The notes: generated by a model not told the origin, from the sequence alone. A stretch of 64,000 nucleotides of DNA from a bacterium (GCA_014896235.1 JADBKU010000028.1:1-64000); one strand, 5' to 3'. Numbered from the stretch's first letter, positions 27,347 through 37,045 are shown. Made by a program: numbers and translations.

Positions 27347-28681
27347 TCACATGAACCGCCGCGGCAGCAGGCGATATTCGCGCGCTTCGCGCTCCAGCGA
27401 CTCCCGGAAATCGGGATGCGCAAGATTGATTAGCGCGCGCGCCCGGTCCGGAACCGATTTGCCCTTGAGATTGGCGATTCCGTACTCCGTCACGACGTAC
27501 ATCACGTCGGTGCGCGGCGTCGTGACGATATTGCACTCGGCGATGCGCGCGACGATGCGGCTTTCGCGCCGTCCGTTGCGCTCGTAGGTTGACGAGAGGC
27601 AAAGAAAGGCTTTGCCGCCGCGCGACGCGTACGCGCCGCGCATAAACTGCAACTGTCCGCCGGTGCCGCTGATCTGCCGGATTCCCGCAGACTCCGCGCA
27701 CGCCTGCCCGGACAAATCGATTTGCGCGGCGTTGCAGATGGCCACCACGCGATCGTTCTGCATTATCCGGTGCGGCAGGTTGGTGTAATCGACGGGACCG
27801 ACAAAGCACGCCGGATTGCGATCGAGAAATTCATATAGCCGCGCCGATCCGGCGGCGAAGCAATAGGTCATTTGAAACCGATCATGCGTCTTGTGCGCGC
27901 CGGTGATCTTGCCCGCCTCGTACAGCTTCATCAGCGAATCGACGAACATTTCCGTATGCACGCCCAGGTCGCGCACCGGCGAATCGACCAGCAGCTCGCA
28001 CACCGCGTTGGGCATCGCGCCGATGCCGATTTGCAGGCACGCGCCGTCTTCGATCTCCGCGGCGATAAGCCCCGCGATTTTCTGTTCGATCGCGCCCGCC
28101 GGAGCATTCTTGAGCTCCGGCATCGACCCGCGGCCGCCGTCGATTACGTAATCGACCGCGCTGAGATGCACGCCGTTTTCGACGCCGAACACGTACGGCA
28201 TCGCCTCGTCGGTCTCGACGATCACGGTGCGCGCTTTTTCGGTCAGCGCCTTGTGGTATGTGACCGCGCCGCCGAAATTGAAAAAGCCGTGCGCATCCAT
28301 CGGCGCGGTCTTCAAAATCGCAACGTCAACATCGCAGAACCGCCGGTAGTAGTCCGGCGCTTCGCCGAAATTCATCGGGATATGCTGGCACAGGCCGCGA
28401 TCGTGCAGCGCCCGCTCTAGGCCTGAAAAATACCACGAGTACATTTCGAGATGGCGCGCTTCCGGATCGGCCTCGACCACGGCCCGCGGCCGCATCGAAA
28501 GCGTCGCGCGCAGCCGCACGCGCTCAAGGCGCCGAATCCGCTCCGCCAGCGCGCGATCGAACAGATCGGGCTGGCCAACGCCGAAACCGTAATCGATCCA
28601 GTCTCCGGACTTGACTTGCGCGGCGGCCGCCTCCGGCGTAACGGTCTTGCGTTTCAATTCGCCAGCGAATGAAATTCCCAT
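27347..28681 (-). CDS. Acetyl-CoA hydrolase/transferase family protein (4-hydroxybutyrate CoA-transferase-like)
   Basis: A 444-residue family I CoA-transferase that moves CoA between acetyl-CoA and a carboxylic acid. Visible blocks are VKSGDWIDYGFGVGQPDLF, LQIGIGAMPNAVCELL, the catalytic-Glu region LGVHTEMFVDSLMKLYEAG, GGQLQFMRGAYASRGGKAFLCL and VTEYGIANLKGKSVPDRARALI. The GVHTEM form is typical of the 4-hydroxybutyrate/butyrate branch. I chose the ATG at 28681 (SD GGGAGA); a longer frame to 28738 lacks support. The acceptor acid is unknown. Confidence 0.9.
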   Translation of the reverse strand: MGISFAGELKRKTVTPEAAAAQVKSGDWIDYGFGVGQPDLFDRALAERIRRLERVRLRATLSMRPRAVVEADPEARHLEMYSWYFSGLERALHDRGLCQHIPMNFGEAPDYYRRFCDVDVAILKTAPMDAHGFFNFGGAVTYHKALTEKARTVIVETDEAMPYVFGVENGVHLSAVDYVIDGGRGSMPELKNAPAGAIEQKIAGLIAAEIEDGACLQIGIGAMPNAVCELLVDSPVRDLGVHTEMFVDSLMKLYEAGKITGAHKTHDRFQMTYCFAAGSARLYEFLDRNPACFVGPVDYTNLPHRIMQNDRVVAICNAAQIDLSGQACAESAGIRQISGTGGQLQFMRGAYASRGGKAFLCLSSTYERNGRRESRIVARIAECNIVTTPRTDVMYVVTEYGIANLKGKSVPDRARALINLAHPDFRESLEREAREYRLLPRRFM

Positions 28682-28768
28682 CGTCGCGTTCTCCCGATCA
28701 GGATGCGGCGGCGCAATCCTTGACTGCGGCTGCCGCATAAGATTTGTTTCATCGCGCGATTCAAATCA

Positions 28769-29986
28769 ATGTCAACCGCTGAAGCTTTTTCGCAGTCCGC
28801 GGACCCTCGGCGGCGCCGCGCCGCGCTGACGGTCCTGTTCCTGACCGTCTTCATCGATCTGCTCGGGTTCGGAATCGTCATTCCGTTTTTGCCGCTGTAC
28901 GCGGCCCGCATGCATGTCAGCGCGGCCGGCATCGGCTTAATTCTGTCGGCCTACTCGCTGGCGCAATTTTTGGCGGCGCCGATTCTCGGCCGCCTGTCGG
29001 ACCATTTCGGCCGCCGGCCGATTATCATGCTCGGCTTGTTCGGTTCGTCGCTCAGCTACGTGATCTATGGCTTCGCCGGCTCGTTCGCATGGCTGCTGAT
29101 TTCCCGCGCGGCGCACGGAGCCTGCGCCGGAACGATCTCCACCGCGCAGGCGTACGTCGCCGACACCACCGACGAGCGCGGACGCGCGCACGGCATGGGG
29201 ATGATCGGCGCGGCGTTCGGCCTCGGCTTCGTGCTGGGACCGGGAATCGGCGGACTGCTCGGCCACAGCGATTTGCGCATCCCCGTATTTTTCGCCGCCG
29301 CTCTGACGTTCGCCAATCTGCTTTTCGCGGCGGTGAGGTTGCCCGAATCCCATCAGCCCAATCAGGCCGCCCGCCTTCAGTTCGCGCATCTGTTCGAACC
29401 GTTCGCGCGGATGCCGGCGCGGCTGCGCGATGGACGCCTCACGTCGTTGTTCGGCGTCGCGTTTCTTGGCACTTTCGCGATGTCCGCGTTCGAGGCGACC
29501 TTCGCGATGATGGCTCCCGCCGTCTATGGCTACGGTCCCGCCGGAGTCGGCGGCTTGCTCGCATACACGGGCCTGATGCAGGCGGTGGTGCAAGGATATC
29601 TGCTCGGCAAAATCGCGCCGCGCGCGGGCGAAGCGCGCTTGATCAAATTCGGATTGATTGCTTTCGCGATCGGACTGGCGCCCCTCGCGAGTGCGGGCGC
29701 GCACGGCGGATTGTTCGCTCTGCTGGCCCTGCTTGCGATTGGTTACGGCTTCGCCAGTCCATCGGTTGCGAGCTTGATTTCGAAACGCGCCGCGCGTCAT
29801 CTGCAGGGTGAAGTGCTCGGCGTAAATCAATCGGCGATGTCATTGGCGCGGATTTTCGGGCCGATCGCGGGCGGCGTGATATACGGTTCGATCGGACCGA
29901 ACGCGGCTTATATCGGCGCGGCGCTCGCCGTAATCGCGGCGCTCGCGATCTCGTTCGCGGCACCAGCCGTAGCAGCGGCGCCTTAA
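28769..29986 (+). CDS. MFS transporter, TetA-like drug efflux group
   Basis: A 405-residue inner-membrane antiporter with 12 expected helices. The first helix and loop (TVFIDLLGFGIVIPFLPLYA) and loop 2-3 (ILGRLSDHFGRRPII) match the TetA/multidrug (DHA1) group; GMIGAAFGLGFVLGPGIGGLLG is the antiporter motif C region. The substrate cannot be read from sequence, and tetracycline resistance should not be assumed. The HemJ-like gene follows in the same frame 27 bp after the stop. Confidence 0.88.
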   Translation: MSTAEAFSQSADPRRRRAALTVLFLTVFIDLLGFGIVIPFLPLYAARMHVSAAGIGLILSAYSLAQFLAAPILGRLSDHFGRRPIIMLGLFGSSLSYVIYGFAGSFAWLLISRAAHGACAGTISTAQAYVADTTDERGRAHGMGMIGAAFGLGFVLGPGIGGLLGHSDLRIPVFFAAALTFANLLFAAVRLPESHQPNQAARLQFAHLFEPFARMPARLRDGRLTSLFGVAFLGTFAMSAFEATFAMMAPAVYGYGPAGVGGLLAYTGLMQAVVQGYLLGKIAPRAGEARLIKFGLIAFAIGLAPLASAGAHGGLFALLALLAIGYGFASPSVASLISKRAARHLQGEVLGVNQSAMSLARIFGPIAGGVIYGSIGPNAAYIGAALAVIAALAISFAAPAVAAAP

Positions 29987-30013
29987 CCCGCCGCGAAACC
30001 AGGAGAGACCGCC

Positions 30014-30439
30014 ACGGAATTCGAACGCTGGATAATCGTCTTTCACGTCTTCGGCGTAATCATGTGGATCGGCAGCCTGCTCGTGATCAGCAGCCTGATG
30101 GCGCTGGTTCCCGATCAGGTCGGCGCGGCGCGCGAAGCCACCGTTCTGGCCGGGCGGCGGCTTTTCAACGTCAGCGCCAACGCGGGCGCGATCGTAGCGA
30201 TCCTGTTTGGAATTTTCGCGATGATCGAAAATCCGTCCGTGATGCGTCACGCCTGGATGCACGTAAAGCTTGCGCTGGTCGTCGTGATGCTGTTTTTCCA
30301 CGCGCTGCTTTACCGGCGAATCGCGGCGCTCGCCGATGATCCAGGCCGCGCCACGCGCGGCCAGTTCAGCATGATTCACGGCGTCGTGAGCCTGCTCCTG
30401 CTCGCGATCCTGGTGCTGGTGATCGTACGGCCGTTTTGA
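30014..30439 (+). CDS. HemJ/CopD-like membrane protein with apparent ACG start
   Basis: About 141 residues, four membrane segments. The conserved first helix with its His is WIIVFHVFGVIMWIGSLLVI and the third helix is HVKLALVVVMLFFHALLYRR, both as in HemJ (protoporphyrinogen oxidase, UPF0093) and CopD-type proteins. No ATG, GTG or TTG lies in frame between the previous gene's stop and an ATG at 30062, and that ATG would remove most of helix 1. ACG at 30014 sits eight bases after AGGAG (30001-30005), so ACG initiation, or an ATG-to-ACG change or error, is the simplest reading. A haem biosynthesis role is inferred from family only. Confidence 0.65.
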   Translation, partial: TEFERWIIVFHVFGVIMWIGSLLVISSLMALVPDQVGAAREATVLAGRRLFNVSANAGAIVAILFGIFAMIENPSVMRHAWMHVKLALVVVMLFFHALLYRRIAALADDPGRATRGQFSMIHGVVSLLLLAILVLVIVRPF

Positions 30440-30454
30440 GCCTTATCCGGCGCG

Positions 30455-31648
30455 TTACGCGGCCGACGCTTCGCGCCACGCCCGCTCCGCCGCCGCGAGC
30501 GCGGCCCCGCGCGCCACTTCGACGCCCATCCCGGCAAGAATCGTCTCCAGCGCGCCGAGCGCCAAGGTCACGTGCTCGCGGCGCGAGGATTCGCCGAGCG
30601 TGCCGATGCGCCAGACTTTGCCCTTGAACGGGCCGAGACCGCCCGCGATTTCAATATTGTATTTGCGCACCAGTTCCGCCCTTACCGCCGCTTCGTCGAT
30701 TCCCGGCGGAACTTTCACCACCGCGAGCTGCGGCAGCAGATGGCCCGCCTGCGCCGCCGGCTCAAGCCCAAGCGCCGCAAGCCCCGCCTGCATCGCCGCG
30801 GCGTTTTCACGATGGCGCCGGAAGCGCGTTTCCAGCCCCTCCTCGACGATTATCCGCAGCGCTTCGTAAAGCGCGTAATTCATCGTGATCGGAGCGGTGT
30901 GATGGTAGACCCGCTCCGCGCCCCAGTAACGCTCGATCATGGCGAGGTCGAAATACCACGAGCGGCTCGGCGTTTTGCGCGCGCGCACCGCCGCCATTGC
31001 GCGTTCGCTAAACGTCACCGGCGCGAGACCCGGCGGCGCGCTGATGCCCTTCTGCGTGCAACTGTAGCAGGCGTCCACTTCCCACTTGTCGATCTCAACC
31101 GGCACGCATCCGAGCGAAGTCACCGCGTCGAGCAGGAAGAGCGCGCCGTAACGATGCGCCAACGCGCCGAGCGCTTCCACCGGCTGCCAGGCGCCGGTCG
31201 AAGTTTCGGCGTGGACGATCGCGAGCAGCTTGGGCTTGGCCGCGGTTTTCAGCGCCGCTTCGATCCGCTCGGCCTCGATAATCCGGCCCCACGGCGCCTC
31301 CACCCGATGGACTCGCGCGCCGAGCCGCCCGGCGGCGTCGGCCAGACGCTCGCCGAAAACGCCCGCAATGGCGATCACGACCTCGTCGCCCTCTTCCACC
31401 AGGTTCATCAGCGCGGTCTCCATCCCGGACGATCCGGTGCCCGAGACCGGGAAGGTGATTTCGTTGGCCGTCTGAAACACGATGCGCAGCAGACGCTTGA
31501 TGTCCTCCATCACGCGCACGAAATCCGCGTCGAGATGGCCGACCACCGGCGACGCCATCGCCTTCATCACGCGCGGATGGACGTTGGACGGTCCGGGGCC
31601 AAGCAGCAGGCGCGGACCGGGATTGAGTTCGGGAAATGACGTGGCCAA
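30455..31648 (-). CDS. Alanine--glyoxylate aminotransferase family protein
   Basis: A PLP enzyme of the AGXT/serine-glyoxylate group that would aminate glyoxylate to glycine using alanine or serine. In 397 residues, blocks are LLLGPGPSNVHPRVMKAM, FPVSGTGSSGMETAL, IVHAETSTGAWQPVEALG, LLDAVTSLGCVPVEIDKWEVD and the PLP Lys in YSCTQKGISAPPGLAPVTFS. The start is TTG with GGGAG seven bases upstream. It is divergent from glcD with about 130 bp between, and its substrate glyoxylate is the glycolate oxidase product. Confidence 0.9.
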   Translation of the reverse strand: MATSFPELNPGPRLLLGPGPSNVHPRVMKAMASPVVGHLDADFVRVMEDIKRLLRIVFQTANEITFPVSGTGSSGMETALMNLVEEGDEVVIAIAGVFGERLADAAGRLGARVHRVEAPWGRIIEAERIEAALKTAAKPKLLAIVHAETSTGAWQPVEALGALAHRYGALFLLDAVTSLGCVPVEIDKWEVDACYSCTQKGISAPPGLAPVTFSERAMAAVRARKTPSRSWYFDLAMIERYWGAERVYHHTAPITMNYALYEALRIIVEEGLETRFRRHRENAAAMQAGLAALGLEPAAQAGHLLPQLAVVKVPPGIDEAAVRAELVRKYNIEIAGGLGPFKGKVWRIGTLGESSRREHVTLALGALETILAGMGVEVARGAALAAAERAWREASAA

Positions 31649-31778
31649 ATGAATGCTCCCTTTCTCGATGCGGCTAGACCGATGCGCCGGCGGCGAATCC
31701 GTCCGAACGCGTCATCACATCTTAGGGCGGCGGAAGCGAAATTTGAAATCTCGAACGCGCGCGGAAACGGAGGATTCC

Positions 31779-33245
31779 GTGCTAGGCTTTTCCGCGATGG
31801 CGTCATTGGGCAATACCGCGCTTGATTCGGCGATCCGAGCCGAACTGCGCGCGATTCTTGGGGACGACGGGATCGTTTCGCGGCCGACCGAGCTTAAAGT
31901 TTACGAGTGCGACGGCTGGACGATCGAAAAAAGCGCTCCGGAGCTGCTGCTGCGCCCGCGCTCGGCCGCGGAAATAAGCGCCGTGCTCAAAGCGCTCCAT
32001 CGCCGCGGAATTCCTTTCGTACCGCGCGGCGCGGGCACCGGCCTGTCCGGCGGATGCCTTCCCGTCGGCGCGCCCGTGATGATCTGCACGTCGCGGATGA
32101 ACCGCATCCTCGAAATCGATTACGCCAACCGCCGCGTCGAGGTCGAAAGCGGCGTGGTCAATCTGCACGTCAGCAATGCGGTGCGCGCACGCGGCTTTTT
32201 CTACGCGCCTGATCCGTCGTCGCAGATGGCCTGTACGATCGGCGGCAATATCGCCGAGAATTCCGGCGGTCCGCATACGCTCAAATACGGCGTCACGACG
32301 AATCACGTGCTCGGCCTGGAAATCGTGCTGCCCGACGGTGAAATCGCGGAGCTGGGCGGACCGGCGGAGGAGCGCCTTGGCTACGATTTGGTGGGAGCGA
32401 TCGTCGGCGCCGAAGGCACGGCCGGAATCGTCACCCGCGCAATCCTCAAGCTCACCCGAGAACCCGAGGATCGTCGAACGCTGCTCGCGATATTCGCCGA
32501 TGTCGGCGCGGCCACACGGGCTGTCTCCGCGATTATTTCCGCCGGAGTGATTCCCGGCGCGATCGAGATGATGGATCGATTGATTATCGAGGCGGTCGAA
32601 GACGCGTTTCACGCCGGACTGCCGCGCGACGCTGGCGCGGTGCTGATTATCGAACTCGACGGAATCGCCGCCGCGCTCGACGCGCAAGCCGCCGAGGTCG
32701 CGGACCTGGCGCGCGCGTCAGGCGCCCGCGAAGTGCGTCTAGCGCGCGACGAAGGCGAACGCGCAACCTTGTGGAAAGCGCGCAAACGCGCTTTCGGCGC
32801 GGTCGGCCGCCTCGCGCCGAATTACGCGACGCAGGACGGCGTCGTGCCGCGCACCCGCCTGCCCGATATCCTGCGCGAGATCGCGGCGATCGCCGAACGC
32901 TATTCGCTCAAAATCGGCAACGTCTTTCACGCCGGCGACGGCAATATCCATCCGATCGTGCTCTACGACGAGCGCGACGCGGACGAAACGCGCCGGGCGA
33001 TCGAGGCCGGGCGCGAGATTCTGCGCGCGTGCGTCGCGATGGGCGGCAGCCTGACCGGCGAGCACGGCATCGGCGTTGAGAAAATGGCCGAGATGCCGCT
33101 CATCTTTTCGCCCGACGACTTGATCGTGATGAGCGAGCTGAGGCGCGTGTTCGATCCAGAGCGGCGCGCCAATCCCAACAAGGTAATTCCGGCGCCGGGA
33201 TCCTGCGTGGAAGTGGCCGCGCCACGCCGTCAGGTCGCGCTCTAG
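31779..33245 (+). CDS. glcD: Glycolate oxidase FAD subunit
   Basis: The flavin subunit of the membrane-associated glycolate dehydrogenase, oxidising glycolate to glyoxylate. It is about 488 residues. The FAD-binding PCMH domain shows FVPRGAGTGLSGGCLP, SQMACTIGGNIAENSGGPHTLKYG and LVGAIVGAEGTAGIVT; the C-terminal FAD-linked oxidase domain shows KIGNVFHAGDGNIHPIVLY and GGSLTGEHGIGVEKM. The GTG at 31779 has GGAGG five bases upstream and is preferred over the ATG at 31797. glcE and glcF follow with a 7-bp gap. Confidence 0.93.
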   Translation: MLGFSAMASLGNTALDSAIRAELRAILGDDGIVSRPTELKVYECDGWTIEKSAPELLLRPRSAAEISAVLKALHRRGIPFVPRGAGTGLSGGCLPVGAPVMICTSRMNRILEIDYANRRVEVESGVVNLHVSNAVRARGFFYAPDPSSQMACTIGGNIAENSGGPHTLKYGVTTNHVLGLEIVLPDGEIAELGGPAEERLGYDLVGAIVGAEGTAGIVTRAILKLTREPEDRRTLLAIFADVGAATRAVSAIISAGVIPGAIEMMDRLIIEAVEDAFHAGLPRDAGAVLIIELDGIAAALDAQAAEVADLARASGAREVRLARDEGERATLWKARKRAFGAVGRLAPNYATQDGVVPRTRLPDILREIAAIAERYSLKIGNVFHAGDGNIHPIVLYDERDADETRRAIEAGREILRACVAMGGSLTGEHGIGVEKMAEMPLIFSPDDLIVMSELRRVFDPERRANPNKVIPAPGSCVEVAAPRRQVAL

Positions 33246-33252
33246 GAAATCC

Positions 33253-34519
33253 GTGCCGCCGGTTCTCCACGATCCCGAAAATCTCGCGAATGTTTTCGCC
33301 GCAATTGTCGGCGCGGCGAACCTGCGCCCGCCGTCCGGCGCCGAAGCGCGCTGCGCAAACTTGATCATCGCGCCATCTGACGCGAACGCGATCGCGGAAA
33401 TCGTGCGCAAATGCGAGGCCGATCGCATCACGCTGGCGCCAATCGGCGCAGGGCGAACGCTGGCGGAAATCCGGCGCGCGCCCGCCGCTGTCGGCATTTC
33501 GCTAGCGCGGATGAAGCGGATTATCGCCTACGAACCCGACGACATGACGATCGTCGCCGAAGCCGGCGCGACGCTCGCCGAGCTTAACGCCACAATGGCG
33601 GCGCGCGGGCAGTGGCTTCCGCTTGATCCGCCGCACCCGGAATTGACCGCGCTCGGCGCGATGGTTGCCGCGGCGCGTTTCGGCCCGTCGCGCCTTTCCG
33701 AAGGGACCGCGCGCGACCTGCTGATCGGCGTGCGCTTAGCCGGCCATGACGGCCGCCTCGTCCACGGCGGCGGGCGCGTGGTCAAAAACGTCGCGGGCTA
33801 TGATTTGATGAAAGTGATGACGGGTTCGTTCGGCACGCTCGGAATTATCACGGAAACGACGTTCCGCGTCCGTCCGCTGCTGGCGCGACGACTGATCGCG
33901 ACGATGCGTTTCGGCGACGCCGCGTCGTCCTTCAGAGCGGCGCGGACGCTGCATGACGCCGTTCCGCTGGCGCATCTCGAGGTCGCGAGTCCGTCCGTCG
34001 CCGCCGCTCTTGGACTCGGCGCGGAATTTACGCTCATCGCCGGATTCGGCGGATCGCCCGTCGAGGCCGATCATCTTCAATCACGGATTCTCGAAATTCT
34101 CGGCGCTAATTGCGCCATCGCCGACGGCGCCGAGGCTGACGCTTTATACCAGCGGCTTCGCGATTTCGACTTCTCCGCGAGTTCCGCCGAGCTGCTGGCC
34201 GCGACGCCGCCCGCGGAATTGGCGGCGTTGCTCGCGGACGCCCCCGGCGGATTTATCGCCTTTGCCGGTTCCGGAGTCGCAAGAATTTTTCTCGACGTCC
34301 GCGACGCCGGCGATCTCGATCGGATGGTGGGCGCGCTTCGGACGCGTGCGCGCGGACGCCACGGCCATATTGCGCATCGTCCGTCGCCGAAAATTACGCG
34401 CCGGCCTCAAAATCTTCGACCAGCCGGCGGCGCCCGCAGTGAACCTGATGCACGCCGGATGAAAGCCGCCTTCGATCGCGCGGCCGTTTCAATTCCGGAT
34501 CTTTCGTGGAGGACTCTGA
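33253..34519 (+). pseudogene. glcE: Glycolate oxidase subunit GlcE, C-terminus spread over three frames
   Basis: FAD-binding subunit of glycolate oxidase. Residues 1-365 or so read normally from GTG 33253 (SD AGGAAA over the glcD stop), with VNGRV-type blocks such as ALGAMVAAARFGPSR, GGGRVVKNVAGYDLMKVMTGSFGTLGIIT. From about 34360 the family C-terminus continues in another frame (AILRIVRRRKLRAGLKIFDQ, then PAAPAVNLMH), returns near 34459 (MKAAFDR), shifts again at about 34482 (GRFNSGSFV) and would end in GGL at the TGA 34517. The first frame stays open through all this into glcF, giving an apparent 860-residue fusion. Either four small indels are assembly errors or the C-terminus is decaying. 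Confidence 0.75.
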
Positions 34520-34527
34520 CTTCCGCG

Positions 34528-35835
34528 ATGGCTACCGCGCCCAAATCGACGCCCGCGGCGAACGCCGCGCCGCACCGGCGGCCGGCGCGCGGCATCGTCG
34601 ATTACGAACTGCTCTTCGACTGCGTCCACTGCGGCCTGTGTCTCGAATCCTGTCCGACCTACGTCGTGACGCGCGCCGAGATGGACTCGCCGCGCGGCCG
34701 CATCTACCTGATGAAGGCGCTTGCCGAAGGAACGCTGGAACTCGACGCCGACGCGCTGCGCCATCTCGATTTGTGCCTGGAGTGCCGCGGATGCGAAACC
34801 GCGTGCCCGTCGGGCGTGCATTACGGCAAGCTGATCGAGCGCGCGCGCGAGTACGTCAACCACAATGTGCGCCGGCCGCCGCTGGAACGGCTGCGCAACT
34901 GGCTGATCGCGGAGATTTTCCCCTATCCCGAACGCCTCAAAATTCTGCTTGCGCCGCTGCGCGCGATCGACCGGCTTGGGATGCGCCCTTTGCTGCGCAA
35001 GCTGGCGCCCGCAGGTATGCGGGATTGGCTCGATCTGATTCCGCCGCGCGCCGCGCAGCAACCAATCCTTGCACCCGCTACCGCCGCCGCTGACTCCGCG
35101 CCTGCCGCCGTGGTGCATCACGGATGCGTCGCCCAAACGCTGCTCGAAACGGAAAACCGCAACATCGAAGGCGCGCTCGCCGCCGCCGGATATCGAGTCG
35201 TCCAGATGGAGCGCACCGTATGCTGCGGCGCGCTCGACCTGCATCATGGCAATTTCGATCGCGCCCGCGAATTCGCGCGCGCCAACGTTCGCGAACTCGG
35301 CCGCCACGGCGACGCGGCGATTCTCTCCGCCGCTTCCGGGTGCTCCGCCGTGTTCGCGGCCTATGGCGATCTGCTGGCCGGCGAACCCGAATTCGCCGAT
35401 GCGGCGCGTGCGGTTTCGGCGCGGGTCGCCGATCTCAGCACGCTGCTGCTTGGCCGCGATTTCCGTTTTCCGCGGAGCTTCCCGGCGACCGTCACGTATC
35501 ACGATTCCTGTCATCTGGCGCATGGTCTCGGCGTGCGCGAAGCGCCGCGCCGCCTGCTGCGTTCGATTCCCGGAGTCGAGCTGGTGGAAATGAACGAGTC
35601 CGATTTATGCTGCGGATCGGCCGGCAGCTACAACCTGACGGAACGCGCGATGGCGCGCGAACTAGTCGGCCGCAAAGCCGACAATATCGTCGCGACCGGC
35701 GCGGATTATGTCGTGCTCGGAAATCCCGGCTGCGAGCTGCAAATCGCCGCCGAGTTGCGCCGCCGCGGCGAGAAAATCCGCGTCATGCATCTGGCGGATT
35801 TCCTCGCGCTCGCCCTGAGCGGCGCCGACGCCTGA
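34528..35835 (+). CDS. glcF: Glycolate oxidase iron-sulfur subunit
   Basis: Electron-transfer subunit carrying two 4Fe-4S clusters and two CCG domains. Cluster motifs are DCVHCGLCLESCPTY and LCLECRGCETACPSGVHYG; CCG motifs are VCCGALDLHHG and LCCGSAGSYNLTE. At 435 residues from the ATG at 34528 it matches GlcF length (about 400). GGAGG lies at 34508-34512, rather far for this ATG. The open frame upstream continues into glcE, but that stretch (about 34360-34527) is not family-like in this frame. It delivers electrons from glycolate to the quinone pool. Confidence 0.9.
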   Translation: MATAPKSTPAANAAPHRRPARGIVDYELLFDCVHCGLCLESCPTYVVTRAEMDSPRGRIYLMKALAEGTLELDADALRHLDLCLECRGCETACPSGVHYGKLIERAREYVNHNVRRPPLERLRNWLIAEIFPYPERLKILLAPLRAIDRLGMRPLLRKLAPAGMRDWLDLIPPRAAQQPILAPATAAADSAPAAVVHHGCVAQTLLETENRNIEGALAAAGYRVVQMERTVCCGALDLHHGNFDRAREFARANVRELGRHGDAAILSAASGCSAVFAAYGDLLAGEPEFADAARAVSARVADLSTLLLGRDFRFPRSFPATVTYHDSCHLAHGLGVREAPRRLLRSIPGVELVEMNESDLCCGSAGSYNLTERAMARELVGRKADNIVATGADYVVLGNPGCELQIAAELRRRGEKIRVMHLADFLALALSGADA

Positions 35836-35851
35836 CGCCGTCCCGTCTCGT

Positions 35852-36931
35852 TCAGCGCAGATAGCCCGCGTGCTTGAGATATTCGGCGAGCAGCACCGCG
35901 CCGCGTCCCGCGCCCATCGCGGCGTTGTGGCTCACCAGCAGATATTTGACCCCGTTCGGCAACACTTCGTCCGCGCGCATCCGGCCCACCGAGGTGGTCA
36001 TGCCGCGTTCGGCCTCGCGATCGAGCCGCGGCTGCGGCCGCATCGGATTGCGATGCACCGTGATCATCCGGCGCGGCGCGTTGGGCAGTCCGAGCGCGCT
36101 GAACTCGCGTCCGAAATTCTCCATCGCCGCAATCGCCTGCTCCACCGTCGCCGGCTTTTTCAGCGCGGCCGTGACGGATTCGGTATGGCCCGCCAGCACC
36201 GACGCGCGCGTGCAGGTTGCGCTGACGCGCAGCGGATGCTCGTCGATCGCGGCGCCGGCCGCACGGCCCAGAATCTTGCGCGTTTCGATCGCGACCCGTT
36301 CTTCTTCGCGCGGAATGTACGGAATGATGTTCTCGACGATATCGAGCGCCGGCAAATCCCTGCCCGCGCCCGAAATTCCCTGCATCGTCGTGACGATCGC
36401 CGCCTCCACGCCGAACGCCTCGTCGAGCGCCTTGAGCGTGACCGCCAGCCCCGTCGCGGTGCAATTCGGCAGCGTCGCGATAAATCCTTTCCATCCGCGC
36501 CGCCGGCGCTGCTCTTCGACGATCGCCAGATGATCGAGGTTGACGCCAGGAATCACCAGCGGCACGTCCGGCTCCATCCGATGCGGCCGCGCGGTGCTGA
36601 TGGTCGGCGCGTGGCGCGCGTAAAGCGGCTCCAGTTCGCGCGCCGCGTCGGACTCGACCGCGGCGAACACCACGCCGATTCCGTCCAGCCGGAGCGATTT
36701 CGCGTCCTGCACCTCGAGCCCGAGCGCCGTCCGCGGCGGTTCGCCTCCATCCACGTACCATCGGCGCATTCCGCTCTGCGCGTCGGTAATCGCTTCGTCG
36801 AAAGTTTTGCCGGAAGATCGTTCTGAGGCCGCAAGCGCGGCGATTTCAAAGTCCGGATGGCCGTCGAGCGCCGCCAGCACCTGCTGTCCGGCGATTCCGG
36901 TGGCCCCAACCACTGCGACTGGAATTTTCAT
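35852..36931 (-). CDS. asd: Aspartate-semialdehyde dehydrogenase (archaeal/fungal-type)
   Basis: Reduces aspartyl phosphate to the semialdehyde for lysine, threonine and diaminopimelate synthesis. In 359 residues, the nucleotide-binding start is VAVVGATGIAGQQVLAALDGHP, the catalytic Cys is in IATLPNCTATGLAVTL, followed by TTMQGISGAG, and the catalytic His lies in the VSATCTRASVLAGHTESV region. The layout (about 350 residues, PNCTxTG) is that of the archaeal/fungal branch rather than the E. coli one. It is the last of three minus-strand genes. Confidence 0.9.
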   Translation of the reverse strand: MKIPVAVVGATGIAGQQVLAALDGHPDFEIAALAASERSSGKTFDEAITDAQSGMRRWYVDGGEPPRTALGLEVQDAKSLRLDGIGVVFAAVESDAARELEPLYARHAPTISTARPHRMEPDVPLVIPGVNLDHLAIVEEQRRRRGWKGFIATLPNCTATGLAVTLKALDEAFGVEAAIVTTMQGISGAGRDLPALDIVENIIPYIPREEERVAIETRKILGRAAGAAIDEHPLRVSATCTRASVLAGHTESVTAALKKPATVEQAIAAMENFGREFSALGLPNAPRRMITVHRNPMRPQPRLDREAERGMTTSVGRMRADEVLPNGVKYLLVSHNAAMGAGRGAVLLAEYLKHAGYLR

Positions 36932-37045
36932 CTCTGCGTGATAAGCGTCGTGCGATAAAGTGGCCGCGCGCGCGGAAATGCCGCCGCGGCTCGCCGCGCC
37001 ATCAGGTTATAGGCGCGTTTCCCGCGCGTAAATACTGGCGCGCCG

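Noticed and set aside
33253-35835. A novel 860-residue GlcE-GlcF fusion protein
   Set aside because: The linker region is not family-like in this frame while the real GlcE C-terminus is readable in other frames, so the fusion is probably produced by indels.
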